The notes under the pieces are model-generated. The model searched no databases, was not told the origin of the DNA, and saw only the letters and a program-made list of their open reading frames with translations. The position numbers and the translations under genes are program-made. A stretch of 64,000 nt of DNA from CAYZMH01 sp964479445 (GTDB lineage: Bacteria > Bacteroidota > Bacteroidia > Bacteroidales > GCA-2748055): assembly GCA_964479445.1 (NCBI GenBank), contig CAYZMH010000001.1:186001-250000 (forward strand). The letters run 5' to 3'. Below are positions 7,931-15,886 of this stretch, one piece after another; position 1 is the first letter of the stretch; each line of letters begins with the position of its first letter.

Positions 7931-8803
7931 ATGCAACTTATTGACGGAAAAGCGACAGCAAAAAAGATCAAAGAAGAAATTGCTGTCGAGGTAAATAAAT
8001 TGACTTCTCAGGGAGAACGGGCTCCCCGCCTGGTCGCGGTACTGGTAGGACATGACGGAGGAAGTGAAACCTATGTGTCCTATAAGATGAAAGATTGCGA
8101 GGAGGTAGGTTTTTACTCGGGACTTGTGCGATTCGAGGATGACGTGGACCAGGAGACCCTTCTGAAAAAAATCAGCGAATTGAATCAGGATCCGGAAACA
8201 GATGGTTTTATAGTACAACTCCCTCTTCCCGGTCACATCGACGAACAGAAGATCATCGAAGCGATCGATCCGGACAAAGATGTGGACGGTTTCCATCCCG
8301 TGAATATGGGAAAAACGGTGATCGGACTCCCCTCTTTCATATCAGCCACCCCTTTTGGGATTATAGAATTGATCCGGCGTTACAATATAGAAACCTCGGG
8401 GAAAAACTGTGTCATTGTCGGTAGAAGCAATATAGTGGGAAGACCCCTCAGTATTCTTATGTCCCAGAAGAGCATCAACGCAACGGTTACTGTGGCTCAC
8501 AGTCGAACCAAAGAACTGGGCGATGTTTGCAGTCGTGCTGATATTCTGGTTGCAGCCCTGGGTTCACCGGGATTTATTACCGAAGAGATGGTTAAACCGG
8601 GTGCCGTTGTGATCGATGTAGGCACCACACGTGTTAAGAGTGATAAGACTAAAAGCGGATTTCGTTTAAAAGGAGATGTCGATTTCAACCAGGTGGCCCC
8701 CAAATGCTCCTATATAACACCTGTACCCGGAGGTGTTGGTCCAATGACCCGGGTATCCCTGTTAAGCAATACACTGAAGGCCTATAAGAGGCAACTGAAA
8801 TAG
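7931..8803 (+). CDS. folD: Bifunctional methylenetetrahydrofolate dehydrogenase/cyclohydrolase
   Basis: Interconverts 5,10-methylene-THF, 5,10-methenyl-THF and 10-formyl-THF in one-carbon metabolism. The 290-residue protein has the paired catalytic Tyr/Lys in YVSYKMKDCEEVG near residue 50, the substrate segment DGFIVQLPLPGHID near 97-110, DPDKDVDGFHP, the nucleotide-binding GRSNIVGRPLSILM near 165-178, and the C-terminal TPVPGGVGPMTR. The in-frame TTG at 7919 was rejected in favour of ATG 7931, because the family starts with (M)QLIDGKA. It ends 11 bp before the stop of the converging argS gene, and no separate terminator is visible between them. Confidence 0.97.
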   Translation: MQLIDGKATAKKIKEEIAVEVNKLTSQGERAPRLVAVLVGHDGGSETYVSYKMKDCEEVGFYSGLVRFEDDVDQETLLKKISELNQDPETDGFIVQLPLPGHIDEQKIIEAIDPDKDVDGFHPVNMGKTVIGLPSFISATPFGIIELIRRYNIETSGKNCVIVGRSNIVGRPLSILMSQKSINATVTVAHSRTKELGDVCSRADILVAALGSPGFITEEMVKPGAVVIDVGTTRVKSDKTKSGFRLKGDVDFNQVAPKCSYITPVPGGVGPMTRVSLLSNTLKAYKRQLK

Positions 8804-8814
8804 CCCGCCTGCCG

Positions 8815-10596
8815 TTACATTCGCTCAGGGACCTCAATACCCAGCAACTCCATGCCTTTTTGAATGGTATCCCCTGCTATTCTTGTAAGCAGCAGCCGGT
8901 AAGAAACCAGCAAGTCCGATTCGGCGCTGAGAATGCTATGATCATGATAAAACTGGTTGAACTCTTTTGCCAGGTCATAGAGATAGTTTGCAAGATAGGA
9001 AGGATTGTAGGCCGAAGCAGATTGGGTAACGATCTCCGGAAAGTCGTACAACAACCTGATAACATCCAGCTCCTTTTCGATGGGCTCAATGCCTGCTATA
9101 TCTGTCTTTTGCTCTCCTGCTTTTCTGAGAACACTGCGTATGCGGGCATATGTGTATTGAATAAACGGACCGGTATTGCCATTGAAATCGATGGATTCGG
9201 CAGGATTGAAGGTCATATTCTTTTTTGGATCCACCTTGAGGATGAAATATTTTAATGCTGCCAGTCCGATTTGCTGGTAGATCTTCTCCTTTTCTTCATC
9301 ACCATAATCCTCCAGCTTACCCAATTCAGCAGACATCCTACGGGCAGTAGCAACCATCTCATCCACCAGATCATCGGCATCCACCACGGTGCCTTCCCGG
9401 GATTTCATTTTGCCTTCAGGTAACTCTACCATACCATAGGACAGGTGGTAGAGCCTGTCAGCCCAATCAAATCCCAGTTTGTCAAGCACCATGGAGAGTA
9501 CCTGGAAATGGTAGTTCTGTTCATTCCCCACAACATATACATGATGATCAAACTCAAATTCATTATAGCGCTGATGGGCCGTTCCAATATCCTGGGTCAT
9601 ATATACGGATGTGCCATCGGACCGGAGAAGAAGTTTTCGATCAAGTTTTCGATCGGTAAAGTCGGCCCACACCGAGCCATCAGGCTCTTTTTCCAGGATC
9701 CCCTGCTCCAATCCCTGCAGGACAATATTTTTACCTAATTTGTAGGTCTCCGATTCGTAATATGTTTTATCGAATTGGATTCCCAGCCTGTTGTAGGTCT
9801 CTTCGAATCCCTGGTAGACCCAATCATTCATAGTCTGCCATAACCGGGTAACCTCCGAATCTCCCGCTTCCCATTTTCGCAGCATTTCACGTGCCTCTTC
9901 CAGTATAGGAGCTGTTGCTTCTGCCTCTTTTGGGTCCTTACCCCTGGCTTTCATTTCTTCTATCTCTCGCTTGTACCGGGTGTCAAATAGCACATAGTAC
10001 TTTCCTACAAGATGATCCCCTTTCAATCCCGAGGACTCCGGTGTTTCTCCTTTACCCCATTTCTTCCAGGCCAGCATTGATTTACAGATATGGATACCCC
10101 GATCATTCACCAGGTTTACCTTAACAACCTTTGAACCTGCGGCTTCAAGGATCCTTGAAACAGATGAACCCAGCAGGTTGTTTCTGATATGACCCAGGTG
10201 CAAGGGTTTATTGGTATTCGGCGAAGAAAACTCCACTACTTCTAAAGGAGCGTTCTCTTCTTCCTTTTTCAACCCGTAATGTTGATCCGAGACCGCTTCT
10301 TCCAGGAAAGATATCCAATACCCTCCGGTAAGACTAAGGTTCAGGAATCCTTTAATTACATTGTACTCCTTTACATAATTTAGATGACTTACAAGATAAT
10401 CCCCCAGGGCCTGACCTGTGGCTTCCGGGGCGCTTCTTGATATCTTAACCAGTGGAAATACAACAACGGTGAAATTCCCTTCGAACTCCTGCCTTGTTTT
10501 TTGAACCTGGACTTTCTCCGGATCAATATCCGCATTCCACAATCTTTTGGCAGCCTCCGCGACTGTTTGCTCCAGGATATATTCTATTCTCTGCAT
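8815..10596 (-). CDS. argS: Arginyl-tRNA synthetase
   Basis: Charges tRNA-Arg with arginine. The class I enzyme of 593 residues has an N-terminal Add-1 domain (to about residue 105), the HIGH-type motif in SPNTNKPLHLGHIRNNLLG near 125-143, a Rossmann catalytic core including SDGTSVYMTQDIGTA, the KMSKS-equivalent EGKMKSREG near 400, and the alpha-helical anticodon-binding domain (NGNTGPFIQYTYARI, LYDLAKEFNQFYHDHSI), ending GIEVPERM. The protein starts MQRIEYILEQ at ATG 10596. It converges with folD and is divergent from the glycosyltransferase gene across a 419-bp gap. The window also encodes tRNA-Arg(ACG) at 55667. Confidence 0.98.
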   Translation of the reverse strand: MQRIEYILEQTVAEAAKRLWNADIDPEKVQVQKTRQEFEGNFTVVVFPLVKISRSAPEATGQALGDYLVSHLNYVKEYNVIKGFLNLSLTGGYWISFLEEAVSDQHYGLKKEEENAPLEVVEFSSPNTNKPLHLGHIRNNLLGSSVSRILEAAGSKVVKVNLVNDRGIHICKSMLAWKKWGKGETPESSGLKGDHLVGKYYVLFDTRYKREIEEMKARGKDPKEAEATAPILEEAREMLRKWEAGDSEVTRLWQTMNDWVYQGFEETYNRLGIQFDKTYYESETYKLGKNIVLQGLEQGILEKEPDGSVWADFTDRKLDRKLLLRSDGTSVYMTQDIGTAHQRYNEFEFDHHVYVVGNEQNYHFQVLSMVLDKLGFDWADRLYHLSYGMVELPEGKMKSREGTVVDADDLVDEMVATARRMSAELGKLEDYGDEEKEKIYQQIGLAALKYFILKVDPKKNMTFNPAESIDFNGNTGPFIQYTYARIRSVLRKAGEQKTDIAGIEPIEKELDVIRLLYDFPEIVTQSASAYNPSYLANYLYDLAKEFNQFYHDHSILSAESDLLVSYRLLLTRIAGDTIQKGMELLGIEVPERM

Positions 10597-10616
10597 AGTT
10601 TTTTAAAATTGATAGG

Positions 10617-10624
10617 CAAAGATA
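10617..10624 (-). promoter_or_regulatory. Bacteroidota -7 promoter element (TATCTTTG) for argS
   Basis: The minus strand reads TATCTTTG, an exact TAnnTTTG match, 21 bp before the argS ATG. No -33 TTTG is visible at the expected spacing, where a hairpin lies instead. Confidence 0.5.
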
Positions 10625-10636
10625 GCAAAGTTGCAT

Positions 10637-10768
10637 AAAAAAAGCCCCCCGGGAAGACCGGGGAGCTTTAATAACTAAACTAACCCTAAAACTAAATCTA
10701 TGAAAAGAAAAAACTACATATTTCGATGCATTTCGATGCTTTCATGGTGTTTTCTGAAAACAAACTGA
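10637..10768 (+). other. Hairpin plus G-free CTAA-rich leader and 22-codon ORF
   Basis: The gap 10597-11015 holds no full gene but has an organised element. An A-run leads into a stem (arms 10641-10652 and 10658-10669; AAAGC and CCCCGG paired with CCGGGG and GCTTT, one mismatch, 5-nt loop). A tract without any G (10670-10699) follows with four CTAA units, then an ATG at 10700 opening MKRKNYIFRCISMLSWCFLK plus two residues before TGA at 10766-10768. The short ORF looks like the start of a signal peptide. A second element with the same architecture lies at 49996-50152. The hairpin could end minus-strand transcripts (T-run on that strand) or begin a plus-strand leader. The rest of the gap is AT-rich and featureless. 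Confidence 0.5.
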
Positions 10769-10968
10769 ATACTTTTAAATTTCTGTAAATCAAAGATCTT
10801 TTACTATTTAAACGCAACAGAAAAAAAAATGTTGCATAAATGGTTCATTTTTTCTATTAAAAAATGTTAAACTAATTTAACTGTTGAAATACAGTATTTT
10901 ATGCAAATATCTCCATCCATTCCCATGCTAATATCCTGTCAGAGTTGGTTTCATTGTGAATTGTTTCG

Positions 10969-10976
10969 TTACTTTG
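10969..10976 (+). promoter_or_regulatory. Probable promoter of the glycosyltransferase gene
   Basis: TTACTTTG matches TAnnTTTG at all but the second base, with TTGG at 10944-10947 about 21 bp upstream as a degenerate -33. Transcription would start near 10983, which supports translation from ATG 11016 rather than the upstream in-frame ATG at 10956. Confidence 0.35.
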
Positions 10977-11015
10977 TATAAAGAGACCCAAAAGCAGGTT
11001 TGTTTAGTTTCGGAA

Positions 11016-12134
11016 ATGGAAAAACTGCATCTTGTATCTTTCAATGTGCCCTACCCTCCCAATTATGGTGGAATAATTGACGTTTTTTATAAAATCAAAT
11101 CTCTTCACCGGGCAGGTGTCGGTATCATACTGCACTGTTTCAGTTATGGAAGACAACATGCCAAAGAACTGGAGGAGTTTTGTGAAAAAGTGTTCTATTA
11201 TGACCGCCTGAGCGGGATGAAATTTTTCTTAAGGAAACCTCCATACATTGTTGCTACAAGAACTTCAAATACCATGCCGAAGAATCTGTTATCGGATAAT
11301 CACCCGGTTTTATTTGAAGGATTGCACACTACAGCAATGCTGGAGTCATGCAGGAAAGCAGGGAAATTCAGTATGGTAAGGACCCACAACATCGAGCACA
11401 ATTATTATCTTCAGCTATCACGCAGTGAACGCAATTTTTTTAGCAAGACTTACTTACGCATGGAGTCCAACAAGCTTAAGAGATATGAAAACATCTTAAG
11501 CGATGCAGATTCCATACTTGCCATATCCAAAACCGACACCCGCTATTTTCAAAACCATTACGGTAATGCCCATTTTATTCCAGCTTTTCATCAATATGAC
11601 AAGATTTCGGTTCCATCGGGCAAAGGAGATTTCATATTGGTGCACGGGAATCTTGCCGTTCCGGAAAACAAGCGTTCTGTACTTTTTTTAATCAGAAATA
11701 TCCTTTCAAAGATCAGTAATTACCGGGTGATTATAGCAGGTAAAAATCCGGGGCGGCTGCTGGAAAATCGTTGCAATAAATATCCTCATATTGAATTATA
11801 CCCCAATCCGGATAACACGGCAATGGAGGACCTGGTGAGAGAAGCCCATATAAATCTGTTATATACAGCACAGCCTACCGGTTTGAAATTAAAACTGCTG
11901 CACAGTTTATATGCCGGGAGGCACTGCATAGCCAATCCTCTTATGGTAAGTGGAAGCGGACTGGATGAATTGTGTCATCTTTTTAACATGCCTTCTCAAG
12001 CTATTCAGCTGATAGAACAGTTGATGCAACAGCCCGTTCCGAATGATGAAATAGAACTGAGGAGCCGGGTTCTTGCTGATTTCGACACCGACACAAGCGC
12101 CAGGAAGATTATTGATTTGATGGACCGGATTTAA
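11016..12134 (+). CDS. Glycosyltransferase, GT4-like
   Basis: A 372-residue cytoplasmic protein with the two-domain layout of GT-B glycosyltransferases. The N-terminal domain starts LHLVSFNVPYPPNYGGIIDV, the glycine-rich acceptor-side loop seen in GT4 enzymes. VRTHNIEHNYY near 125 and a SDADSILAISKTD segment near 165 follow. The C-terminal domain contains FILVHGNLAVPENKRSV, VIIAGKNPG near 250, IELYPNPDNTAMEDLV and the donor-site region HINLLYTAQPTGLKLKLLHSL. No transmembrane segment is evident. Sugar donor and acceptor cannot be told. It is likely a polysaccharide or lipid-linked glycan enzyme, here without an evident gene cluster. Its last 4 bp overlap the stop of the converging small membrane-protein gene. 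Confidence 0.8.
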   Translation: MEKLHLVSFNVPYPPNYGGIIDVFYKIKSLHRAGVGIILHCFSYGRQHAKELEEFCEKVFYYDRLSGMKFFLRKPPYIVATRTSNTMPKNLLSDNHPVLFEGLHTTAMLESCRKAGKFSMVRTHNIEHNYYLQLSRSERNFFSKTYLRMESNKLKRYENILSDADSILAISKTDTRYFQNHYGNAHFIPAFHQYDKISVPSGKGDFILVHGNLAVPENKRSVLFLIRNILSKISNYRVIIAGKNPGRLLENRCNKYPHIELYPNPDNTAMEDLVREAHINLLYTAQPTGLKLKLLHSLYAGRHCIANPLMVSGSGLDELCHLFNMPSQAIQLIEQLMQQPVPNDEIELRSRVLADFDTDTSARKIIDLMDRI

Positions 12135-12361
12135 TCATCTTTCTTATCCCTGTCTCCCCTGTCCAATATCGCAAAAATAAGCACCACCACAGCTGCTGCT
12201 GCAAGGACAACCATCAAAGACTGAAACATTCGTTTGATGAGATACCTGTATTCAATAATATCCCATATTGCAAGAATGGCTATGACAGAGAAGAGTAAGA
12301 CCAGCGCGGATAGTACATATGCAACGATCTTTCGTGCACCTGAAGAACTTGATTGAGGCAT
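12131..12361 (-). CDS. Small two-helix membrane protein, unknown function
   Basis: A 76-residue protein with a short Ser-rich N-terminus and two hydrophobic helices (VAYVLSALVLLFSVIAILAI near 13-32 and LMVVLAAAAVVVLIFAIL near 48-65). A charged tail DRGDRDKKDD, which should lie on the cytoplasmic side, follows. No family is recognised. It is convergent with the glycosyltransferase gene (4-bp overlap) and lies 33 bp downstream of the ABC ATPase gene on the same strand, so it may be the last cistron of that operon. Confidence 0.6.
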   Translation of the reverse strand: MPQSSSSGARKIVAYVLSALVLLFSVIAILAIWDIIEYRYLIKRMFQSLMVVLAAAAVVVLIFAILDRGDRDKKDD

Positions 12362-12394
12362 AGGATTTATCTTTTACAAAAACAAAGTACGGAA

Positions 12395-13408
12395 TTATTC
12401 GATACGGGTCAAGTAATGCAGCATTGCGTATATGGTTTGAAAAATGAACGACCGGTTCGGAGTGATGACATTCCACTCATAATCTCCCCCTGATGATCTT
12501 GTAACCTGGCATTGCAGGGAGATGTCCCCTTTTTTGCGAATTACGGAATATCCGGCCCGTTGCAGGGCTCGCTCGGTCCACAGGTAACACTCCTCATCGG
12601 ATGATTTAAGATAAATGGATCTATTCTCCTCCACGGGCGATTTGTATTGCATGGTATGCTGATCAAAATAGAGGTGTTGATCCCGAAACAACTCGTTGAA
12701 AACCCCTTTTAGCCCCAGGTCTTCGGTTCCACCTTCGATAAGACCCCTTTCGTGTATTACCCAGAATTTGTCGGCAAACCGACTGGCGGTTTCAATATCA
12801 TGGGTGGAGAAGAGTATCGATTTTCCCAGCGACTTCATGGATGTGAGCACCTGCATTATACCGTACCGGTTTGGAATATCCAGGAAAGCCATGGGTTCAT
12901 CAAGAATAAGGAATGGCGTATCCTGGGCAAGGGCCCTGGCTATCATAACCCGTTGACGCTCTCCATCGCTAAGTCTCTGGATGCCGGCTTCTTCAAACCT
13001 CTCCATCCCTACAAAATGTAATGATTCTTTAACGACTGCTCTGTCCTCTTCACGCAAGCGGCCCCACCAGTTGGTGTATGGATACCTGCCAAGAGAAACC
13101 AATTCGAAAACGGTTAGATTTTCAGTCCAGTTGCTTCCGGCCGAAACATAGCTGATGGTGAACGCCTTTGACCGGTTTGATATCTTATTTGCAGGACTCT
13201 TATTAATCAAAATCGATCCCTCCAGCGGATTCAGTAGCCCATTCAAACATCGTAATAATGAGGTTTTACCGGCCCCATTTCGACCGGCCAGGGCAATGAT
13301 TTCTCCGTTATTAAGCGTTGCACTGGCGTGATGAATGAGGGGTTCGTCTTTCTTATATCCGATTGTGATGTTATCGAGAATAACTCCTATTTCTTCTCTG
13401 TCATTCAT
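12395..13408 (-). CDS. ABC importer ATPase, FecE/BtuD/HmuV type, with C-terminal extension
   Basis: Energises a type II ABC importer for iron-siderophore, heme or cobalamin. In the 337-residue protein the ABC domain shows Walker A GRNGAGKTS at 42-50, a Q-loop region replaced by ISYVSAG, the signature LSDGERQRV near 153-161, Walker B FLILDEP, a D-loop FLD and switch His in STHD. The family normally ends near residue 255. Here about 80 more residues follow (SSDEECYLWTERALQRAGYS, then a segment ending YAMLHYLTRIE) with alpha/beta character and no domain I can name. The start overlaps the permease stop by one base (TAATG), indicating translational coupling. Confidence 0.9.
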   Translation of the reverse strand: MNDREEIGVILDNITIGYKKDEPLIHHASATLNNGEIIALAGRNGAGKTSLLRCLNGLLNPLEGSILINKSPANKISNRSKAFTISYVSAGSNWTENLTVFELVSLGRYPYTNWWGRLREEDRAVVKESLHFVGMERFEEAGIQRLSDGERQRVMIARALAQDTPFLILDEPMAFLDIPNRYGIMQVLTSMKSLGKSILFSTHDIETASRFADKFWVIHERGLIEGGTEDLGLKGVFNELFRDQHLYFDQHTMQYKSPVEENRSIYLKSSDEECYLWTERALQRAGYSVIRKKGDISLQCQVTRSSGGDYEWNVITPNRSFIFQTIYAMLHYLTRIE

Positions 13409-14430
13409 TATGTTTTACTCAGACTCCTGTTTTGTAAAATAACCCAGACAACTACCGGTATGCCGATAAGGGAGGTGATTGCATTAAGAGGCAATACCCG
13501 CTCACTTCCTGGCAATTGCGATACAATATCACTGATGAGCAACACAATCATACCCATGATTGCAGTTGATGGTAGCAGATAACGCAGGTCGTTGCGCCTG
13601 ATGACAAAACGGGTAATATGGGGAACCGCGATCCCCACAAACCCGACCGGTCCGCAAAAAGCAGCAATGGTGCCGGCAAGAATGCTGGTGCTGAGGAATA
13701 CAAGCAACCGCGTGCTGATTACCTGGACACCCATACTCCGTGCATAACTCTCCCCAAGCATCATGGCATTCAGAGGTTTCACAGCCAGCAAGGCAACAAG
13801 CAATCCCGTTAATACAGAGAGGGTCAGAATAACCAGGCTTTCCCCGGTAACATTGGTCAGACTTCCCATACTCCATATAACAAATGATTTCAGCGAATCG
13901 GCAGGTCCCACATATTGCAGGATGCTAATAATTGCACCGAGTGCCCCGCTGAACATGATTCCAAGAATCAGGATGGTCATGATGCTTCGCACTCGCAGTG
14001 TAACCAGTAGAATAAGCATCATAACGGAAGCTGCCCCGACCCATGCGGCAGCTACAATTCCCAGTTCTGAAAGAATACCGCTCATCAGTACTCCGTTTCC
14101 CAGTACCACGATGGCTACACCCAGGCTGGCTCCGGAACTGATTCCCAGTATATAGGGACCGGCAAGCGGGTTCCTGAAGAGTGTCTGCATCTGCAACCCG
14201 CTGAGAGAAAGCGCGGTTCCGGCTAAAATTGCCGTTAGTGCCCTGGGTAGTCTGAATTCTGAGAAGATGGTTAGCTCAGTTCCGGTAAGCGACTTGATTC
14301 CTGTTATATGCCTTAGGATCCTGTAAAAAGGGATCTGCATGGTTCCCAGTGATAGATCCAGGAGAAAAACAATCATAAGCAGGATGAGGAGCGTTGTAAA
14401 GCGCCATCTGAACTGGTTTTCTCTACTCAA
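13408..14430 (-). CDS. FecCD/BtuC-type ABC importer permease
   Basis: A 340-residue inner-membrane protein with about ten hydrophobic helices. It carries the FecCD-family signatures FRLPRALTAILAGTALSLSG near 50-69, MQTLFRNPLAGPYILGISSGA near 72-92, and the C-terminal AFCGPVGFVGIAVPHITRF followed by LPLNAITSLIGIPVVVWVIL. The cytoplasmic loop before HITR is the coupling helix that meets the ATPase. Substrate is not determined by sequence; iron siderophore, heme or B12 are typical. The start is a TTG at 14430, since no ATG occurs before the first helix. Two bases separate it from the upstream 91-aa gene, and it overlaps the ATPase start by one base. Confidence 0.92.
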   Translation of the reverse strand: MSRENQFRWRFTTLLILLMIVFLLDLSLGTMQIPFYRILRHITGIKSLTGTELTIFSEFRLPRALTAILAGTALSLSGLQMQTLFRNPLAGPYILGISSGASLGVAIVVLGNGVLMSGILSELGIVAAAWVGAASVMMLILLVTLRVRSIMTILILGIMFSGALGAIISILQYVGPADSLKSFVIWSMGSLTNVTGESLVILTLSVLTGLLVALLAVKPLNAMMLGESYARSMGVQVISTRLLVFLSTSILAGTIAAFCGPVGFVGIAVPHITRFVIRRNDLRYLLPSTAIMGMIVLLISDIVSQLPGSERVLPLNAITSLIGIPVVVWVILQNRSLSKT

Positions 14431-14432
14431 GA

Positions 14433-14708
14433 CTACAAATTTTTAAGATCATCAACGACCTTCGTCAGCTCAAAAAGGTCTTCTTTAATCTTCTTATAAT
14501 GTGCTTTCAGACTGGAACTTTCAGCATCTGCTTCAGGATGGTTGATTCGCAGGATCAGATCATTGCGCAGGAGCACAATCTTTTTAATGACCTGGTCAAA
14601 ACTGGTTTCATTTAGTTCCGGGTTATAATACCTGTATGAGAAGCACTCCGCCAGGAGCTCATAGGTCAATACATTAATGTCTTTTTTTAATCTTCGGATA
14701 CTGGCCAT
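14433..14708 (-). CDS. 91-aa helical protein of unknown function inside an ABC importer operon
   Basis: A soluble, wholly helical protein of 91 residues (MASIRRLKKDINVLTYELLA at the start, LKAHYKKIKEDLFELTKVVD near the end). It has no signal peptide and no cysteine motif beyond a single Cys. A conserved-looking YRYYNPE stretch lies near 26-32. It lies between the binding-lipoprotein and permease genes, 2 bp before the permease start, so it is surely translated with the transporter. I do not recognise a named family. A regulator or assembly factor for the importer, or an unrelated gene that happens to sit here, are both possible. Confidence 0.7.
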   Translation of the reverse strand: MASIRRLKKDINVLTYELLAECFSYRYYNPELNETSFDQVIKKIVLLRNDLILRINHPEADAESSSLKAHYKKIKEDLFELTKVVDDLKNL

Positions 14709-14743
14709 CTGGGCAAAAAATTGATTTCTACCAAATGTAATGA

Positions 14744-15886
14744 TTATTTTAAAGACTCATAATAGAATAAAGAGTCAGGCCTGGGATTGGTTTTATGAAA
14801 AACAAAGATCAGGTCCTGCAGGATGCGATCCGGTCTGAGTAATCCGGATTCCCAATAATCATTCCCCCCGGATGGATTCAATCGTTTATTGTTGTTATAG
14901 ACACGACCTGATTGAAATGCCTTTAGATGCGTGAAGCGATCATCTCTCTGTCGTATATCGGACAGGGAACGGGCATCGCCCGGATTAAGCCATATATCCG
15001 ATTCCAGTACGCGCTGGAAAACCGTCTCCAGATCGTAGGGCAACGCTTCATCCGTTTCCAGGTCTTTCCATACATAACTTCCCCCTGCATCTTCAATGAA
15101 CTGCGCTGCAAAGGAGTTTCCGCCGGCAATATACCAGCTCTCTTTCCATGGCAGTCCCATAAAAACAGCAGGATTGCCCGTGAACTTTTCAGCATGCGTT
15201 GCCAACTTTTCATAGCGGGATCTTACCCTGTCAAAATGTTGGTCTGCCTGACCCGTCTTTTCGAAAAAAGCACCGAAAAACCTGATCCATTCAGCTCTTC
15301 CAAGTGGATGCCTCTCCAGGTAATCGGGACACAGGACCGGCTGCAGTCCCAGGTCCTTCATTTTAGAAATAGTGCGGGTGATTCCTGCATCAATACCATA
15401 GAGAAAAACCACATCCGGTTGCAGGTCAATCAACAGTTCGTAATTCAGGTTACGATCGGTTCCTATCTCTTTGATCAGGCCTGAATCATTCATTTTCCTG
15501 ATTTCAGGATGGTAAACATTGCCATTGCCCGATATACCTTTTATTACCTCCTTTTCATTGAGTTCCAACAGGTGGGGAATAAATGTGGTGGAGTACAGGG
15601 CTACCTTATCGACCGGGGTTTTGATGAAAGGAACCGAGGTGAGACTGTCGGGAATTTTTAAGTCATCCTTACCCAGTAAATACCGGAAAACCACATCCTT
15701 TGATGCTTTCTGCCATGGCGCTGAAACGGATACAAGCGTGTATGAACCTGTCTCTTCCATGGTGAAATGCTCGGCATACCGATGCGGTGAAGACGGTTGG
15801 CTTCTCTTCTTACCCTGGTGATCTGTTCCGCAGGAAACAGCGGCCATCGTCAGAAGGATGAGGGTCACTTTTTTAAATAGTGTCAT
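14744..15886 (-). CDS. Periplasmic-binding lipoprotein of the ABC importer (BtuF/FecB type)
   Basis: A 380-residue lipoprotein: MTLFKKVTLILLTMAAVSC is a signal peptide ending in the lipobox AVSC, Cys at 19. The mature part follows the class III binding-protein plan. An N-lobe contains KVALYSTTFIPHLLELNEKE near 93 and YELLIDLQPDVVFLYGID near 148-165. A long helix comes next, then a C-lobe with FAAQFIEDAGGSYVWKDLET near 258 and RVLESDIWLNPG near 295, ending in the HLKAFQSGRVYNNN-type segment. Such proteins hand metal-chelate or corrinoid ligands to FecCD permeases. The start overlaps the stop of the upstream protease gene by 4 bp (ATGA). Confidence 0.9.
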   Translation of the reverse strand: MTLFKKVTLILLTMAAVSCGTDHQGKKRSQPSSPHRYAEHFTMEETGSYTLVSVSAPWQKASKDVVFRYLLGKDDLKIPDSLTSVPFIKTPVDKVALYSTTFIPHLLELNEKEVIKGISGNGNVYHPEIRKMNDSGLIKEIGTDRNLNYELLIDLQPDVVFLYGIDAGITRTISKMKDLGLQPVLCPDYLERHPLGRAEWIRFFGAFFEKTGQADQHFDRVRSRYEKLATHAEKFTGNPAVFMGLPWKESWYIAGGNSFAAQFIEDAGGSYVWKDLETDEALPYDLETVFQRVLESDIWLNPGDARSLSDIRQRDDRFTHLKAFQSGRVYNNNKRLNPSGGNDYWESGLLRPDRILQDLIFVFHKTNPRPDSLFYYESLK

